Part shown: positions 45,176 through 53,339 of the stretch, one piece after another
Numbering within the stretch: position 1 is the first letter of the stretch
How the letters are laid out: every line of letters begins with the position of its first letter
Source: JAYQKL01 sp049889535
GTDB taxonomy: Bacteria; Pseudomonadota; Alphaproteobacteria; RS24
Assembly (NCBI GenBank): GCA_049889535.1
Contig: JBMHDF010000013.1
Location: 124,001-188,000 of the forward strand
Length of the DNA stretch: 64,000 nucleotides
Direction: 5' to 3'
The notes under the pieces: model-generated
What the model was told of the DNA's origin: nothing
Databases searched by the model: none
What the model saw: the letters and a program-made list of their open reading frames with translations, nothing else
Position numbers and translations under genes: made by a program

Positions 45176-46130
45176 GCAGCAGCACTTCATCAATCTGGTG
45201 TGCGGCATTTTTATGTAAAATCAAATCGGCGCGCCAGCGTGTGGGTAAAATATTTTGTTCAAGATTAAGCTGGTTAATCCGCCGCCAAATATCTTTTGCG
45301 GTTTGCACGGCTGTTTCGTCATCTAAATCTGCATAGCGAGCAAAATACGCACCCGGCCGGTTAAACGCCGTGCGCCGCAATTCTAAAAACCGCGCAACAT
45401 ACCAAGCTTCTATCACAGGCGTTTCGGCATCAATATAAATAGAGAAATCAAAAAAATCAGAAATAAAAGGTGTCTCAGCATCAGCGTCCTGCAAACGCGC
45501 GGGCTGGAGAACATTGAGACCCTCAACAATCAAAATATCAGGGCTGTCGACGGATATGCTTTCATCCATCATCACATCATAGGCTATGTGTGAATAAACT
45601 GGCGCGGTTAAATCTGTTGCCCCTGATTTAACAGACGACAGAAATTGTCGCAACGCGACCAAATCAAAGCTCTCAGGAAACCCTTTGCGCTCCATCAGAC
45701 CGCGCTTTTCCAGCTCGTCATTAGAATATAAAAACCCATCTGTTGTGATGAGCTGCACTTTTGGATGGCTTTCCCATCGCGCCAGCATTTCACGCAAAAT
45801 ACGCGAGGTCGTGCTTTTGCCCACAGCGACCGAACCAGCAACGCCGATAATATAAGGCACTTTGCGTTCTCGCCCGAGAAACTTATTAGAAGCTGCAAAC
45901 AAGCCCTGCGTCGATTCAACATATAAACTTAGAAGCCGCGACAAGGGTAGATAAATCTGCTCAACCTCTTTAAGCGAGACCGTTTCACCGCGCCCACGTA
46001 AATTAATAATTTCTTTTTCTGTGAGCTTAAGCTGTTCATCGCGCTGCAAAGCGCCCCATTCTTGGGCCGAAAAACAGCGATAAGGGGATTCAGCGGGCAA
46101 GGCCTGAGATAGAGGGGTTGTGGGGGACAT
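45165..46130 (-). CDS. coaA: Pantothenate kinase, type I
   Basis: A 321-residue P-loop kinase that catalyses the first step of coenzyme A synthesis. Walker A is GVAGSVAVGKSTTSRIL near residue 96; other features are LITTDGFLYSND, KGFPESFD, PVYSHIAYDVM, and LIVEGLNVLQ. Type I is the form inhibited by CoA. It follows hisE after 27 bases, and the his-coaA linkage is well known in alphaproteobacteria. CoaE, the last enzyme of the same pathway, is also in this window. Confidence 0.96.
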   Translation of the reverse strand: MSPTTPLSQALPAESPYRCFSAQEWGALQRDEQLKLTEKEIINLRGRGETVSLKEVEQIYLPLSRLLSLYVESTQGLFAASNKFLGRERKVPYIIGVAGSVAVGKSTTSRILREMLARWESHPKVQLITTDGFLYSNDELEKRGLMERKGFPESFDLVALRQFLSSVKSGATDLTAPVYSHIAYDVMMDESISVDSPDILIVEGLNVLQPARLQDADAETPFISDFFDFSIYIDAETPVIEAWYVARFLELRRTAFNRPGAYFARYADLDDETAVQTAKDIWRRINQLNLEQNILPTRWRADLILHKNAAHQIDEVLLRKI

Positions 46131-46157
46131 ATGTTTTTGGCCTTCCTATGGCTTGGC

Positions 46158-46505
46158 TTATCCTTTTGGCCGCGCCGCTTTTTCATCAAGGCCAGAAACA
46201 CCTTCTCGGCGTTGCAACTCAACCAAAACATCGTCAAGCTCAATATCTGCACCGGCAAGCACAACCAGCAGATGATAAAGCACATCTGCGGCTTCCTTTG
46301 TCAGGCCCGTCTTATCATTTTGCAGCGCCGCAATAACAGTCTCAACGGCCTCTTCAGCCAATTTACGCGCTGGCTTTTCTGGTGCTTGCGCCAAAAGTTG
46401 GGCCGTATAAGATTGTGCAACGTCACCGCCTTTGCGGCTTTTAATTGTTGCAAATAAAGCCGCTAAAACGGAATCTGAGTGCTGCGTTTTATTATCACCA
46501 GACAT
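46158..46505 (-). CDS. hisE: Phosphoribosyl-ATP pyrophosphatase
   Basis: A 115-residue MazG-like enzyme of histidine synthesis (second step). Key parts: SYTAQLLAQAPEKPARKLAEEAVETV and AADVLYHLLVVLAGADI, with the metal-binding Glu/Asp residues. Stand-alone rather than fused with hisI, as usual in alphaproteobacteria. Gap of 82 bases from hisF. Confidence 0.94.
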   Translation of the reverse strand: MSGDNKTQHSDSVLAALFATIKSRKGGDVAQSYTAQLLAQAPEKPARKLAEEAVETVIAALQNDKTGLTKEAADVLYHLLVVLAGADIELDDVLVELQRREGVSGLDEKAARPKG

Positions 46506-46587
46506 GTCTTAATCTCTCAATCATTTCGCTTCCTTTCATAACATATTTTAAGAATGCGTTGTTATGAAAGAATTTCTTTATCAGCTT

Positions 46588-47346
46588 TTAAAGCCGCACC
46601 GCAATGCCAGCCTCTGCCATGACTTTCTTGGTCTCGGCGATTGTGTAATCGCCAAAATGAAAAATCGACGCCGCCAGAACCGCGCTGGCATGGCCCTCAA
46701 GGACACCTGCCACGAAATGGTCCGCATGCCCCACACCGCCAGAGGCAATGACGGGAACCGGCACAGCATCGGATAATTGCCGCGTTAAGGCAAGGTCGAA
46801 ACCCTCCCGCGTGCCATCGCGATCCATCGAGGTCAGCAAAATTTCGCCCGCGCCCCGCGCCACCATATCGCGCGCAAAGCCAATCGCTTCAATGCCTGTC
46901 GCCTCGCGGCCGCCATGCGTAAAAATTTCCCATCGGTCATCATCAACCTGCTTGGCATCAATCGCGACAACAATACATTGTGACCCAAATTTTTGCGCCG
47001 CCTCTGCCACCACGTCCGGATTGCGCACCGCAGCCGTGTTAAAAGATACTTTATCCGCACCCGCCAATAAAAGACTGCGCACATCCCGTACCTCGCGCAC
47101 GCCGCCACCAACTGTGAGCGGCATAAAACATTGCTCTGCCGTCGCGCGGACAACATCCAACAAAATAGACCGCTTCTCGTGACTGGCCGTAATATCGAGA
47201 AAACACAATTCGTCTGCACCTTCTTTATCATAGGTGCGCGCCGCCTCAACCGGGTCGCCCGCATCAATCAGGTCAACAAATTGAACCCCTTTTACGACGC
47301 GGCCATCAGCCACATCAAGACAGGGTATGATGCGTGTCTTAAGCAT
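46588..47346 (-). CDS. hisF: Imidazole glycerol phosphate synthase, cyclase subunit
   Basis: A 252-residue TIM-barrel subunit that uses ammonia from HisH. The N-terminal RIIPCLDVADGRVVKG carries catalytic D11, and LLTSMDRDGTREGFD and PVIASGGVGHADHF are family motifs. Overlaps hisA by one base (TAATG). The order hisB-hisH-hisA-hisF-hisE is the classic alphaproteobacterial cluster. Confidence 0.97.
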   Translation of the reverse strand: MLKTRIIPCLDVADGRVVKGVQFVDLIDAGDPVEAARTYDKEGADELCFLDITASHEKRSILLDVVRATAEQCFMPLTVGGGVREVRDVRSLLLAGADKVSFNTAAVRNPDVVAEAAQKFGSQCIVVAIDAKQVDDDRWEIFTHGGREATGIEAIGFARDMVARGAGEILLTSMDRDGTREGFDLALTRQLSDAVPVPVIASGGVGHADHFVAGVLEGHASAVLAASIFHFGDYTIAETKKVMAEAGIAVRL

Positions 47347-48074
47347 TAACGCACCCCCTCAAGCGCCAAAACCTCAGTCGGGTCAAGGCGGCCATCATAA
47401 AGAGCCCGACCTGAAATCGCCCCAATAATGCCGCTCGCCTCATGCTTTTGCAGCGCCACAACATCGTCAATCCCGGCCAGCCCGCCAGAGGCAATAATCG
47501 GGATAGAAACCGCCGCCGCCAGTTTTGCCGTCGCCTCAATATTCACACCTTTTAACAGGCCGTCGCGGTCAATATCGGTATAAATAATAGAGGCCACGCC
47601 CACATCCTCAAATTGGCGCGCCAAATCAATTGCGTCCATATTGCTTTCTTCAGCCCAACCCTCAACCGCAACTTTGCCGCCGCGCGCATCAATACCAACA
47701 ATAATTTGGTCCGGGTAAAGCGCGCAGGCCTCTTTGACCAGCGCTGGGTCGCGCACAGCAATCGTGCCAAGAATAACGCGGCGCACGCCTTTATCGAGCC
47801 ATAGCTTTATCGTATCCAAATCACGAATGCCGCCGCCAAGCTGAACAGGGGCTTTGGTTGCCGCTAAAATCGCCTCTACCGCAGAGGCATTAACCGGCGC
47901 GCCCGCAAATGCGCCATCCAAATCCACCAAATGTAAATGCGAAAAGCCCTGCGCGGCAAAAGCCCGCGCTTGATCTGCCGGACTGGCATTAAAAACTGTG
48001 GCGCGCGCCATATCGCCTTGTTCGAGGCGTACACATTCGCCATTTTTTAAATCAATCGCAGGAAAAAGGATCAT
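47346..48074 (-). CDS. hisA: 1-(5-phosphoribosyl)-5-[(5-phosphoribosylamino)methylideneamino]imidazole-4-carboxamide isomerase
   Basis: A 242-residue TIM-barrel isomerase, the fourth enzyme of histidine synthesis. Starts MILFPAIDLKNGECVRLEQG, with catalytic Asp in AIDL; second Asp in YTDIDRDGLLKG. The start at 48074 gives the canonical MILFPAIDL and an ATGA overlap with hisH; an in-frame ATG three codons upstream is less likely. Confidence 0.97.
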   Translation of the reverse strand: MILFPAIDLKNGECVRLEQGDMARATVFNASPADQARAFAAQGFSHLHLVDLDGAFAGAPVNASAVEAILAATKAPVQLGGGIRDLDTIKLWLDKGVRRVILGTIAVRDPALVKEACALYPDQIIVGIDARGGKVAVEGWAEESNMDAIDLARQFEDVGVASIIYTDIDRDGLLKGVNIEATAKLAAAVSIPIIASGGLAGIDDVVALQKHEASGIIGAISGRALYDGRLDPTEVLALEGVR

Positions 48075-48727
48075 GGCCGCCACCTTAAAAAATTATCAAT
48101 AAATTTCAGGCCATTTGTTTGGCTTTTCTCGGGGTGAAATTGCGTACCCACCATATTGTCACGGCCAATCATAGCGGCAAAATTTACACCATAATTGCAT
48201 GTCGCCAAAATATCTGCGCTTTGCGCAGGCATGGCCTGAAAGCTATGCACAAAATAAACATCTTCTCCACCCAAACCATTGACCAGCGCGTGCGCGCCCG
48301 TTGGGTTTATTTCATTCCACCCCATATGCGGGATTTTGAGCGTTTTATCCTGCGGCTGCAAAACATCAACATCGCCTTTAATCCAGCCAAGACCCGCATA
48401 GGGCGCCCCCTGATTATGTGATTTATTCTCATGGCCGCGCGCCAGCATAAGCTGCATGCCCACACAAATACCCAGAAACGGATAAGCTTGCGCGACAACA
48501 CGCTCATTAAGCGCCTCAATCATGCCCGGAATAGCCGCTAGCCCCGCCGCACAATCACCAAAAGCCCCGACGCCCGGCAACACAATATAATCCGCCGCCA
48601 AAACATCTTCAGCCGATTGGCTGAGTATCACTTTTGCCGATTTATCCTGCGTGCTGGCGACACGCTCAAACGCCTTTTGCGCCGAGCGCAAATTGCCGGA
48701 GTCGTAATCTATCAATGCAATCTTCAA
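48071..48727 (-). CDS. hisH: Imidazole glycerol phosphate synthase, glutamine amidotransferase subunit
   Basis: A 218-residue class I amidotransferase that feeds ammonia to HisF. The nucleophile Cys is in GICVGMQLML, preceded by VLPGVGAFGDC, and the His/Glu pair is in GTQFHPEKSQ. Overlaps hisA by four bases, which couples production with its partner operon. Follows hisB after 34 bases. Confidence 0.97.
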   Translation of the reverse strand: MKIALIDYDSGNLRSAQKAFERVASTQDKSAKVILSQSAEDVLAADYIVLPGVGAFGDCAAGLAAIPGMIEALNERVVAQAYPFLGICVGMQLMLARGHENKSHNQGAPYAGLGWIKGDVDVLQPQDKTLKIPHMGWNEINPTGAHALVNGLGGEDVYFVHSFQAMPAQSADILATCNYGVNFAAMIGRDNMVGTQFHPEKSQTNGLKFIDNFLRWRP

Positions 48728-48761
48728 AATTGGCTTCCTATTGGCCTCTTAACGCGCGTGA

Positions 48762-49361
48762 CTAGCTGCCCAACACACCTTTGGTTGACGGAATTTCGTC
48801 AGATTTACGCGGGTCAATTTCAATCGCCTGACGCAAAGCGCGGGCCAACGCTTTAAAGCATGACTCAATAATATGATGATTATTTTCCCCATACATATTT
48901 TCAACATGCAGTGTAATGCCTGCGGCCTGCGCAAAAGCCTGAAACCATTCCTTAAACAATTCAGTATCCATATCCCCCAATTTTGGTTTTGAAAAAGATA
49001 CTTTCCAAATCAAATAAGGGCGCTGGGATACATCTAAAGAAACCCGCGTACAGGTTTCATCCATTGGAATAATCGCCGAGCCATAACGCGTTAGGCCTTT
49101 AAAATCGCCCAAAGCCTCCCGCACAGCCTCACCGATGACGATGCCTGTGTCTTCGGTTGTGTGGTGGTAATCAATGTGCAGGTCACCTTTTGCCTTAACT
49201 TCAAGATCAATAAGCGAGTGGCGCGAAAGCTGTTCGAGCATGTGGTCTAAAAACCCTATGCCGGTCGACACATCATAAATACCCTTACCATCAAGGTTGA
49301 GTTTAACCGCAACGCCCGTTTCTTTAGTATCTCGTGAAACCTCTGCTGTTCTTTGCGTCAT
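48762..49361 (-). CDS. hisB: Imidazoleglycerol-phosphate dehydratase
   Basis: A 199-residue monofunctional dehydratase (sixth step of histidine synthesis), without the phosphatase domain of enterobacterial HisB. Metal-binding motifs: GFLDHMLEQLSRHS, DYHHTTEDTGIVIGEA and NNHHIIESCFKALARAL. First gene of the visible his cluster; 77 bases separate it from smr upstream. Confidence 0.97.
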   Translation of the reverse strand: MTQRTAEVSRDTKETGVAVKLNLDGKGIYDVSTGIGFLDHMLEQLSRHSLIDLEVKAKGDLHIDYHHTTEDTGIVIGEAVREALGDFKGLTRYGSAIIPMDETCTRVSLDVSQRPYLIWKVSFSKPKLGDMDTELFKEWFQAFAQAAGITLHVENMYGENNHHIIESCFKALARALRQAIEIDPRKSDEIPSTKGVLGS

Positions 49362-49438
49362 AATCTGAAATCCATTTATGTCTTTTACTTCTTGTCTTTT
49401 ATCAGGTCAGAGGCATTGTTTCCAGACTTGTTTGCGGA

Positions 49439-50008
49439 TTAGAGGTTTTTCCTGAGTTGCACAATCAGCGCACCGCTTCCGCCATATCCGGCGCCGGCCT
49501 CTTCATAACCGACAATAAGGGGGGCAAAATCTGCGCTTCGTAACCAGATTGGAACCTCGCGGCGCAAAACACCCTCCCCGCGCACGCCCTTTCCTGTAAT
49601 GACCAAAACCCAGCGCTTATTTTCTGCCTGACATTGTGCGAAAAACCCACGCAGTCTTTGACGCGCCATATCAGCAAAGTCACCATGCAAATCGATACGA
49701 GCTTCAATTTTCTTGCCGCGCTTAACGCGTCGAACTTGTTTTTTATCCAAATTTGCGGGCGCGACAGCGGGGGGCGACTTGGCTTTCTTTTTTGTCACAA
49801 TCGGGGCTTGTTGGGGCGCGGGGGTTTTTTGGCGCGCGCCTGTCTCTGAGGTTTTATTTGCTGGGGCTTGTGTCAGTTTAGATTTATTTTTTTTCGCAGC
49901 TGGGAGCGGCGTCACCGATTTTGCGACCTCAGTCCATAAACCAAAATCATCTGGTTGTCTGTTTTTTTGAGTGCCAGTTTGAGACCGCTTTTTATCCATC
50001 ACCCTCAT
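49439..50008 (-). CDS. Smr-domain protein
   Basis: A 189-residue protein with a basic, low-complexity N-terminal 95 residues rich in Lys, Pro and Ala, and a C-terminal Smr domain (about 100-188) with IDLHGDFADMARQRLRGFF, VLVITGKGVRGEGVLR and GYGGSGALIVQLR. Smr domains act as nicking endonucleases or RNA-processing modules. In many alphaproteobacteria this gene follows mltA and the Tim44-like gene; here mltA is missing between them. A start three codons later (ATG at 49999) has a GAGG just upstream and is an alternative. Confidence 0.87.
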   Translation of the reverse strand: MRVMDKKRSQTGTQKNRQPDDFGLWTEVAKSVTPLPAAKKNKSKLTQAPANKTSETGARQKTPAPQQAPIVTKKKAKSPPAVAPANLDKKQVRRVKRGKKIEARIDLHGDFADMARQRLRGFFAQCQAENKRWVLVITGKGVRGEGVLRREVPIWLRSADFAPLIVGYEEAGAGYGGSGALIVQLRKNL

Positions 50009-50055
50009 GCGGGGCTATTAACACATCACTTACCCCCGCCTCCTACCAAACGCGT

Positions 50056-50694
50056 TTATGCTGTTTGGGTCGCAATTAAAACCCAATCTGGCGCACGGCT
50101 TTTTATGTCACGCTCAAAAGTCCAAAAGTCATGGGTTGATTGGCTTTGCTCAGGACTGCCTTCGATAATTTCACCCGCCGCATCACGAATGAATGAAACA
50201 AGCTCTGCCCGAATTTGAACTGTGACGCGCGCCAGACGGCCGTCCAGCTCTGCGCGCTCAATCATTGGCTCGTCACAAGAAATAATTTTTGTTTCAAGCT
50301 GATAGCCCTGTCGCTCTCTTTCGGTCATTGACGCCTCAAACCCGGCCAATACATCTGGGCTAACAAGCGGCGTTAAATTTTGGCGGTCATTTTCTGCATA
50401 GGCTGTCAGTATCATTTGATAAGCCTGGCCAGCACCCTGCAAGAAGCGCGCCGCATCAAAATCAGAGTCAGCCTTCATAATATCGGCCAGCCCATCTCCA
50501 GCATCAGGGTTTTCGCCTTTGGTGACAACCCGCAAAACCGGATTGGCTTGAGACTGCTCAGACATATCATCAAGCGCTGGATTATGCTTTTCAGGCCCGT
50601 CTTCATGCGTGCCAAGCACCGCCCTTAAGCGCCAAAAAACAATCGCAATGATAATGAGTAATATGAGGTGTAAGCTATTTATTGTTGCCTCCAT
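50056..50694 (-). CDS. Tim44-like domain protein (TimA)
   Basis: A 212-residue protein with one N-terminal membrane segment (about 7-24, LHLILLIIIAIVFWRL) and a C-terminal Tim44-like domain (about 70-210; FLQGAGQAYQMILTAYAEND, STHDFWTFERDIKSRAPDWVL). Mitochondrial Tim44 docks Hsp70 at the import channel; the bacterial relative, called TimA in Caulobacter, is an inner-membrane protein of unsettled function. The family is mostly alphaproteobacterial and so helps place the organism. Divergent from fxsA. Confidence 0.88.
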   Translation of the reverse strand: MEATINSLHLILLIIIAIVFWRLRAVLGTHEDGPEKHNPALDDMSEQSQANPVLRVVTKGENPDAGDGLADIMKADSDFDAARFLQGAGQAYQMILTAYAENDRQNLTPLVSPDVLAGFEASMTERERQGYQLETKIISCDEPMIERAELDGRLARVTVQIRAELVSFIRDAAGEIIEGSPEQSQSTHDFWTFERDIKSRAPDWVLIATQTA

Positions 50695-50712
50695 TGAAAA
50701 TCATGCCAATCA

Positions 50713-50730
50713 TACCCAAATATATGGGTA
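50713..50730. promoter_or_regulatory. Inverted repeat TACCCA-N6-TGGGTA in the Tim44-like/fxsA divergent region
   Basis: A perfect 6-bp inverted repeat with AT-rich centre, 19 bases upstream of the Tim44-like start and 88 bases upstream of fxsA. It resembles an operator for a dimeric regulator. The repeat before phoH shares the CCCA...TGGG arms. Confidence 0.4.
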
Positions 50731-50748
50731 AGGTTATGCCAGATAGCA

Positions 50749-50786
50749 AGCTTTGGCTATATCTTTGACCAGCTTTGGCTGTATCT
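50749..50786 (+). repeat. Tandem 16-bp direct repeats with 22-bp period upstream of fxsA
   Basis: AGCTTTGGCTATATCT (50749-50764) and AGCTTTGGCTGTATCT (50771-50786) differ at one base. The 22-base period is about two helical turns, so both copies face the same side of the DNA. They end 31 bases before the fxsA ATG. Confidence 0.6.
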
Positions 50787-50817
50787 GGTTCACATTTTTC
50801 GGTTAAAAAGATTAATT

Positions 50818-51357
50818 ATGTCTTTAGCGCTTTTTATCATATTTATTTTAATCCCCGCGATTGAAATTTATCTGTTTGCAGAAATCGGCGGCCAAATTGG
50901 CGGCGGCTGGACAATTTTATTGATTTTTGCCACGGCTTTTTTTGGGGTCGGCGTCGCGCGCTTACAGGGCATGGCGCTTTTACATAGCGCCGCCCAAGAG
51001 ACAGACAGCGCAAAATCAACCGGAAACCTTGCTGTGCATGGGTCAATGTTACTCATTGCTGGCATTATGCTTTTCTTGCCCGGCTTTTTTACAGACGCGA
51101 TTGGGTTTTTATTGCTCATACCGCCGCTGCGCCCGCTTTTAGCCAAGCTTATTCTTAACCGGCTCGTTTCTGCTGAGCGCTTCACTCAATTTGGGCAAAG
51201 AACCAGCCGCGCAGGCGGCGCACAAGGCGGCAGGTTTTACGCGCGCTCAGATATGAGACAAGAGGCAGAGACTGACATTATTATCGATACAGATTTTGAG
51301 GTACATGAAGAGCAGGTGAACAAAGCTCAAAAGAACATTGCAGATAAGAGGGATTAG
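50818..51357 (+). CDS. fxsA: FxsA family membrane protein
   Basis: A 179-residue protein with about three or four hydrophobic segments in the first 115 residues (LALFIIFILIPAIEIYLF; GGGWTILLIFATAFFGVGVA; LLIAGIMLFLPGFFTDAIGF) and a polar C-terminal tail. FxsA of E. coli relieves F-plasmid exclusion of phage T7 when overexpressed; its normal role is unknown. It has the conserved PGFFTDAIG segment. Next to secB and opposite a Tim44-like gene, an order conserved in alphaproteobacteria. Confidence 0.88.
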   Translation: MSLALFIIFILIPAIEIYLFAEIGGQIGGGWTILLIFATAFFGVGVARLQGMALLHSAAQETDSAKSTGNLAVHGSMLLIAGIMLFLPGFFTDAIGFLLLIPPLRPLLAKLILNRLVSAERFTQFGQRTSRAGGAQGGRFYARSDMRQEAETDIIIDTDFEVHEEQVNKAQKNIADKRD

Positions 51358-51437
51358 CTCTTGATAACATAAAGGGAAAATGATGTTTTGCGATTATGCC
51401 CCAATATGTTAAATGAGTTTTCATAAAGGAGAAAAAA

Positions 51438-51962
51438 ATGAGTGAAGATAATAATCAAGAACAAAACGCCCCTGAGGGTGGGGCAGAAGCAGCAAATGGC
51501 AGCGCACCAAGCCTGAATATTTTAGCGCAATATGTCAAAGATTTATCATTTGAAAACCCGCTAGCGCCCGCCGCCGCCAAAGCGCAAGATGGCGGGCCAG
51601 ATGTTGATATTCGTATCAATGTGAATGGCCGTCATTTGCAAGAAAATGATTATGAAGTTGTTTTGCATTTTAAAGTTGAGACGAAGTCGGGTGACGAAAC
51701 CTCGTTCATTGTTGAGCTGCTTTATGGCGCGGTATTCCGTATACAAAATGTGCCAGAACAAGACCTCAAACCAGTCTTGCTTATTGAGGCGCCACGACAA
51801 ATTTTCCCATTCGCGCGACGCATTCTAGCTGATGTTACCCGCGATGGAGGCTTCCCGCCCTTATTGCTTGACCCAATAAACTTTGTCGCACTTTATCAAC
51901 AAAACGAAGCCGCCGCCCAACAGGCAGAAGCTGAACAACAAGACAAAAAGCCTGACGCTTAA
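51438..51962 (+). CDS. secB: Protein-export chaperone SecB
   Basis: A 174-residue export chaperone that keeps preproteins unfolded and delivers them to SecA. Core segments: LAQYVKDLSFENPLAP, HFKVETKSGDETSFIVELLY, LLIEAPRQIFPFARRILADV and GGFPPLLLDPINFVALY, all typical. The N- and C-terminal tails are low complexity (the end is Glu/Gln/Ala-rich). An AAAGGAG Shine-Dalgarno sequence supports the start. Convergent with dnaQ. Confidence 0.97.
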   Translation: MSEDNNQEQNAPEGGAEAANGSAPSLNILAQYVKDLSFENPLAPAAAKAQDGGPDVDIRINVNGRHLQENDYEVVLHFKVETKSGDETSFIVELLYGAVFRIQNVPEQDLKPVLLIEAPRQIFPFARRILADVTRDGGFPPLLLDPINFVALYQQNEAAAQQAEAEQQDKKPDA

Positions 51963-51965
51963 CGC

Positions 51966-52715
51966 TTAGTCGCGAGACACCTCTTCTGCTGTCTCTGCTT
52001 TCGGCGTATCAGGGTTGAGCCATTTGGCCGGCGTTGGCAGCGTCTCTAAAAAAGCCATATGCTGGCTATGCGCCTCAGCATTCAAGCGGGGCGGCAGCGC
52101 CGTTGGTCGCGGCGCCCGTGGCTGGCGAGACATTTCTTGCGCCTCTTGCTGAGCCTTTTGAGCGGCATCTTGGCGCGCGCCATCTTGTTGGAACACGAGG
52201 CCGGGTTGGCGCCCGCCAATCAGCTCTAAATAAACCTCTGCCAGCAACAAGCTATCAAGCAATGCGCCGTGATATTCGCGCCCAGAATTATCAACATTGA
52301 AGCGCTGGCAAAGGGCATCAAGTGTGTTGCGCGCGCCCGGAAACTTTTTCCGCGCAATTACCAGCGTGTCAATAACTTCATTGTCGAGCGCGGGGCGACC
52401 TGATTTTTCCAACTCAAAATTCAAAAACCCCATATCAAAAGGGGCGTTGTGAATAATCAAGGGGGCATCCCCCACAAACGTCAGAAACTTATCCACCTCA
52501 TGCTCGAACAGGGGCTTATCCGATAAAAATTCATCGGTTAGATTGGTGATGCGCAGCGCACCTTCTGACATGGGGCGTTGCGGATTGAGATAGATTTGCA
52601 AATTTTTACCCGTCGGCGTGTGATTGATAAGCTCAACGCACCCAATCTCGACAATACGATCGCCATCTTCGGTTTTAAGGCCTGTGGTTTCTGTATCCAA
52701 AGCAATTTCGCGCAT
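51966..52715 (-). CDS. dnaQ: DNA polymerase III epsilon subunit (proofreading exonuclease)
   Basis: A 249-residue DEDDh exonuclease. ExoI motif has D7 and E9 in LDTETTGL, ExoII is HNAPFDMGFLN, and ExoIII EYHGALLDSLLLAEVY holds the last His and Asp. The C-terminal 70 residues are Gln/Ala/Arg-rich and likely bind the alpha subunit. Placement close to the replication origin with coaE, aroE and maf is a conserved alphaproteobacterial trait. Confidence 0.95.
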   Translation of the reverse strand: MREIALDTETTGLKTEDGDRIVEIGCVELINHTPTGKNLQIYLNPQRPMSEGALRITNLTDEFLSDKPLFEHEVDKFLTFVGDAPLIIHNAPFDMGFLNFELEKSGRPALDNEVIDTLVIARKKFPGARNTLDALCQRFNVDNSGREYHGALLDSLLLAEVYLELIGGRQPGLVFQQDGARQDAAQKAQQEAQEMSRQPRAPRPTALPPRLNAEAHSQHMAFLETLPTPAKWLNPDTPKAETAEEVSRD

Positions 52716-52739
52716 CTACCTACCCTTTATCGCCGCCCT

Positions 52740-53339
52740 TTAATGAGCTGAGGCTTTTAGTTTAGCGATGATTTGCTTGATTTGGCGATGCGCATCTGCA
52801 ACTGAGACAGAGGTATCCACAACAAAATCAGCGCGCGCCGTTTTTTCCGCATCCGGCAGCTGTTTATCATAAATAGCAGCAAATTTTTCTTCCGTCATAT
52901 TAGGGCGCGCCAACACCCGTTGCTTCTGAACTTCAAAAGGCGCAGAAACCGTCACAACATAATCAAAATCAGCGGGGTCCCCCTTTTCAAACAATAAAGG
53001 GATATCGAGAACAACAGCAAAAGCCCCTGCCTCAGCGTTTTTTTCTAAAAAACCCTGTCGCTCACGAACCAGCAATGGGTGAATTATCGATTCAAGCTTT
53101 GCTAACGCCTGCGGGTCTTTTAAAACCACCGCAGCAAGCGCCTCGCGGTCGACAGCGCCATCGACAATCGCCTGCGGAAAAACATTCTTTAAAGCCAGCG
53201 CGCCCGCGCCATTTTTTTGATAAAGCCGGTGCACAGCCGCATCAGCGTCATAACATGCGACACCTTCCTGCTCAAAAAGCTTGGCAGTGGTTGACTTGCC
53301 CATGCCAATTGAGCCTGTGAGGCCAATAAGTAACATCAT
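52740..53339 (-). CDS. coaE: Dephospho-CoA kinase
   Basis: A 199-residue P-loop kinase for the last step of CoA synthesis. Walker A is GLTGSIGMGKSTTAKLF; also YDADAAVHRLY, HPLVRERQ-type segment and VLDIPLLFEKG. The start overlaps the aroE stop by four bases (ATGA), with a second Met as alternative. Part of the ppsR-maf-aroE-coaE series of overlapping genes. Confidence 0.96.
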   Translation of the reverse strand: MMLLIGLTGSIGMGKSTTAKLFEQEGVACYDADAAVHRLYQKNGAGALALKNVFPQAIVDGAVDREALAAVVLKDPQALAKLESIIHPLLVRERQGFLEKNAEAGAFAVVLDIPLLFEKGDPADFDYVVTVSAPFEVQKQRVLARPNMTEEKFAAIYDKQLPDAEKTARADFVVDTSVSVADAHRQIKQIIAKLKASAH

